From Druceiella hillmani (Eukaryota > Arthropoda > Insecta > Lepidoptera > Hepialidae): a stretch of 64,000 bases of DNA. The position numbers and the translations under genes were made by a program. Below, in pieces: positions 60,216 through 64,000 of the stretch. The first letter of the stretch is position 1, and each line of letters begins with the position of its first letter. The stretch spans positions 8,332,501 through 8,396,500 of the forward strand of contig JAYKKI010000060.1 of the NCBI GenBank assembly GCA_039881145.1. Direction: 5' to 3'. The notes below the pieces were generated by a model, which made no database searches, was not told where the DNA came from, and was given only the letters and a program-made list of their open reading frames with translations.

Positions 60216-61029
60216 GATTGGATAGTTTCAAGTTCATTGGAAATACGCCTTTTAATAGTGATGGATAACATGCGCGCCAAAGAAATGATTTTCCTTCTAA
60301 AATTAATATTGTATAAATGAAAATGCGTAACATTTCATTAAAATTTGAGGAAAAGCTCCCCACCCTTTTTCACTCAAATATTATACTCAATAAAAACATA
60401 GCTTATACTAAAGCAATTACAGAGTTAACAGAGAAAACAGGTTCGATAATTCTTTTTTAGCAATATTGCGCTATTTTTTAGCAATATAAAAGAGTGTATT
60501 GTAATTTTTTAAATGTTAAGTTATTTATTAACCCCTTATTAGAATAACTCGATGTATTAATTTTTATTTTCCTAAGATACTATTTAAGGATGTATCTAAC
60601 GTATTATATTGTCGCGTACTTCATTTTTTTATAACTGGTCTGCCATTAAATATAGAACTCACTAATCAGATTAAGTCATAATATTATTCTAGTATTTTTT
60701 TTTGCTAAAATGATCTCGCTTAGACAGATCATCATCAAACAAACTCACTTCCTGAGCTCTCAATATTACGAATATTGAACCATATATGATAATCGAGGTC
60801 AGGTATTTTTATTTTGATGTTAACATTCCAGCAGCAGGCGGCAGAAGTTTCGTTGCAGACGCTCATTTCATTTCTTTTATTGACCATTTAAATTCTATAG
60901 ACGGAATTATTGTCCGTTGAAAGGTATTCAAACGGCACGGGTATGAAATGTCTATGCGTAAGTCTAATAGGTATCTGCGTTCGTTGCTAAATTGCCTCAT
61001 AAATTGTGTGGCGAAATTGCGAAAAAAAT
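60216..61029. other. Non-coding sequence
   Basis: 60820-60990 is a little less AT-rich (for example GCAGCAGGCGGCAGAAGTTT). No gene was recognised. Confidence 0.4.
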
Positions 61030-62870
61030 ACTGGAATGTTTACTAAGTTAACCTGAGAGGGAAAGCTGTTGTGTTAGGCCGGGGAAAGAGGTATGACAGC
61101 AGTTCATGCTCGTCGAAATATTCTGTATCGTTTTGAATTATTAAGAACATGAGACATTTTTATATAGTTTCACCCTACGTCTATTTTATGCTTTAGTATC
61201 GATAAGGAAATTTATAAGGATATTGGAAAATATTCGAAAGAGTTTCTATATGAAATAAACACATAAATATCAAAAGTGACCCAAATCTTTTGGAGCTATG
61301 AATTTTGATATATTTAACTGTTTAACTTTTATACTCGAATGTTTGCTAAGTTTACCTAAGAGGGAAAGCTGTTGTGTTAGACCGGGGAAAGAGTATGATA
61401 GCAGTTCATGCTCGTCGAAATATTCTGGATCGTTTTGAATTATTAAGATTATGAGACATTTTTATATAGTTTTACCCTACGTCTATTTTATGCTTTAGTA
61501 TCTATAAGAAAATTTACTGGAAAATATTGGAAAGGGTTTACGAAATAAACACATAAATACCAAAAGTGACTCAAATCTTTTGGAACTATGAATTCTGATC
61601 TTTTTAACTCTTTGATTTTTATACTGGAATGTTTACAAAGTTATCATGAGAGGGAAAGCTGTTGTGTTAGGCTGGAGAAAGAGGAATGGCAGTAGTTCAT
61701 GTTTGTTTAAATAGTCTGTGTCATTTTGAATTATTAAGATTATGAGACATTTTTATATAGTTTCTCTACGAAATAAACACATAAATACCAAAAGTGACCC
61801 AAATCTTTTGGAACTATGAATTCTGATCTATTTAACAGTTTTAATTTTATATTTTTCGGTATATCGATGGTCGTTTCAGAAATGGCCGGAATTTTCTTTA
61901 CATTCATCTGAATAATTTATATCGTTCTAAACGATTAAATGTGTGAAGATGTCTGTATGTGTAAAAATAATATATTTCAAAATTATTTGATGCTTTAGCG
62001 TTGATATTTGAATTTATTGGAAAGAGTTTCCATATAAAATTAACACATAAATATCAAAAGTCACTCAAATGTTTTGAGACTCTGAATTCTGATCTATTTT
62101 ACTGTTCGACTTTTACACTTTTCGTTATGTAATCATCCTCTGAGGAATGGTCTGGATTTGTTTCATACGCTTCTGAATAATTAATATCATCTTGAAGGAT
62201 TAAATGTAAGAAAATATTTGTATTTGTAATAATAATTTATTTCAAAGTTATTTGATCCTTTAGCGTTGATATCTAAATTTAAGAGGTTATTCGAAAAATT
62301 GGAAAGAGTTTCGATATAAAATTGACACATAAATATCAAAAGTCGATCAAATATTTTGTAACTCTGAATTCTGATATAATTTACTCTTCAACTTCTGTAC
62401 TTTTCTTTATAGGATCATCCTTTGCGGCAGGACCGTAATTTTCTCATGCTCATCTGAATAATTTATATCGTTTTAAATGACCAAATGTGTGAAGATATCT
62501 GTACGTGTAAAAATAATATATTTCAAAATCATTTGATGCTATAGCGTTGATGTTTAAATTTATTGGAAAGAGTTTCAACATAAAATTAACACATAATTAT
62601 CAAAAGTTACTGAAATATTTTGGGACTCTGAATTCTAATCTATTTTACTGTTCGACTTTTATAATTTTCGTTATAATATGATCATCTCTGAAGAATGACC
62701 GGAGTTTTTTCATGCTCATCTGAATAATTTATATCATTTTATGGAATTAAATATATGAAAGTATTTGAACACGTAAAAATTATTTCAAAATCATTTGATG
62801 CTTCAGTGTGAATATTTAAGTTTCTGAGGATATTCAAAAATATTTTAGAGAATTTTATATATTATGACTC
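61030..62870 (+). repeat. Long degenerate tandem array, unit about 250-300 bp, about 7 units
   Basis: The first three units start with CT(G/C)GAATGTTTACTAAGTT (near 61031, 61333, 61625) and contain GAGAGGGAAAGCTGTTGTGT, GCAGTTCATGCTCGTCGAAA, GAGACATTTTTATATAGTTT and ACACATAAATA(C/T)CAAAAGTGA. From about 61850 the units lack the first half and share ATCTGAATAATTTATATCG, GATGCTTTAGCGTTGATAT, GGAAAGAGTTTC and CACATAAATATCAAAAG. So there are two unit types with a common half. Confidence 0.88.
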
Positions 62871-62987
62871 AAAGCAAAAAAATATTTAAAACTTTAAAAT
62901 CTCTTCGATTATTTCTCCGGTTATGGCTATTTTCTATTTCTCATTATTCATATATGTGAAAATGACATTATATCCATTATATTGGGA

Positions 62988-63030
62988 AACTTACCATTTA
63001 GATACAATTAAAAAATCTAAATGGTAAGTT
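62988..63030. repeat. Inverted repeat, 16-bp arms, 11-base loop
   Basis: AACTTACCATTTAGAT (62988-63003) is matched by ATCTAAATGGTAAGTT (63015-63030). Confidence 0.93.
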
Positions 63031-64000
63031 ATACAACACATTATAATTCATTGGATTAAAATAAATTGTTTTTTAGACATATCCTGGCGACCTAGAATTT
63101 CGAAGTTTGATACAAAGGAAGGGTTTGTAGCACAAGGAAAGGAAACAAATTATTAATTTTAATTCTGTGCAGAATTATTGCGTGATGAACTGAACAGTTT
63201 AGTGTTTAGATTTTTGTTTTTAGTATTTCATGGCAAAATTTCTGTAATACTAACGAAAATACTTCGGTGTCTGTCCAACCGATTATCAGGAAAATTATTC
63301 GACATAAAAATATGAAATTTGACATAAAAAATATAGAATGGTAACTTAATGATTGACATGTAAAAAGGTAAATTTTGATTTTGTGGATTAAGGAATATAA
63401 AAGGAAAAAAGAAATGTTAATATATTTTTTAGGGAGAAAAACAATTTTTTTCGAAGTTTTCGTGTAGGGTTTTAAGTGAGAGTTTATTTAAAGCATTAAT
63501 CGAATTATATATATATATATATATGATAACTTTATGAATTGTTTAAAATATTTTTGGGAGAAACATCTAAAAATTGTTATCCCTCACAAAAGAAGCGCTC
63601 AGAAAAATGTGAAAAAAAAATCATGAACATGAGAAAGTAAGTACAGATTGAATGAAAACTATGAAGATTGAAAATTTTCATCGCGATTATTTTCTATAGT
63701 CGATTTAATTGTTTATGTCCTTATAATTGCTGAACCATTAATTTTAGGAAAAAGTTTTTCGACAAAAAATATTTTTTACGACATAAGGAACAGCATACCT
63801 TCTGGCCAACTACAAATCTTAAAAGTCTTAGTTCTTTAAAGCAAACACTGTACAGCTTCTTAAAGAGTAATGAAAATCTTTCTTGTGACGCTGCTCACTG
63901 GCTTTATTGATGGATTGCTTAAGTGAGCACCTTCTTCTTCAAATCATCAATTAAATATAATTTTTGTATTTTTACTACACCATCACAGATCTTCACCAAC
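63031..64000. other. Non-coding AT-rich sequence
   Basis: A short AT run lies at about 63507-63526. Nothing else was recognised. Confidence 0.45.

Overview
This is an AT-rich, gene-poor insect genomic window. It contains one clear protein-coding gene: a two-exon member of the insect-specific Osiris family on the + strand. Exon 1 is at 30463-30852 and exon 2 at 46678-47022. The ends join in phase 0 with a GT donor and a CAG acceptor, giving a 244-residue protein. It carries a signal peptide, the two-cysteine region, a long hydrophobic stretch and a C-terminal variant of the family's AQxLAY motif. The family is restricted to insects and their close relatives, which fixes the broad taxon. Long introns, decayed LINEs, a tRNA-type SINE and many AT microsatellites suggest a medium to large genome, but I cannot name the order.

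Layout. 1-30 kb upstream is non-coding: two adjacent SINE copies (2.34-2.80 kb) and a third (6.6 kb), a ~200 bp tandem array (9.95-11.46 kb), a ~233 bp array (12.36-12.99 kb), two decayed minus-strand LINE fragments (13.0-13.2 and 15.1-15.9 kb), a duplicated ~540 bp block (17.8 and 23.1 kb) and the first long inverted-repeat element (20.7 kb). 30.3-47.7 kb holds a TATA promoter, the Osiris gene and its ~15.8 kb intron. That intron contains short-period tandem arrays, a second inverted-repeat element (44.1 kb) and a less AT-rich island (42.8-43.2 kb). 47.7-64 kb is again non-coding: LINE reverse transcriptase remnants (49.85-50.13 kb), a ~178 bp array, a block in which a LINE 3' end recurs three times (53.5-54.4 kb), two more inverted-repeat elements (55.2 and 56.9 kb), a ~152 bp array (59.8-60.2 kb) and a ~290 bp array (61.0-62.9 kb).

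The most interesting signal is the inverted-repeat family (four copies). Its arms contain a motif resembling a minimal hammerhead ribozyme: CCAC / CUGANGA / 5-bp hairpin / GAAAC / short stem / GUC / GUGG. The motif occurs in both orientations in three copies and in one orientation in the other. Stem II changes between copies mostly keep pairing. An extra U next to the core argues for caution. Such motifs are known from Penelope-like elements and retrozymes; placing one in both arms of a foldback element would be unusual. All of this is read by eye, and no database or folding computation was run.
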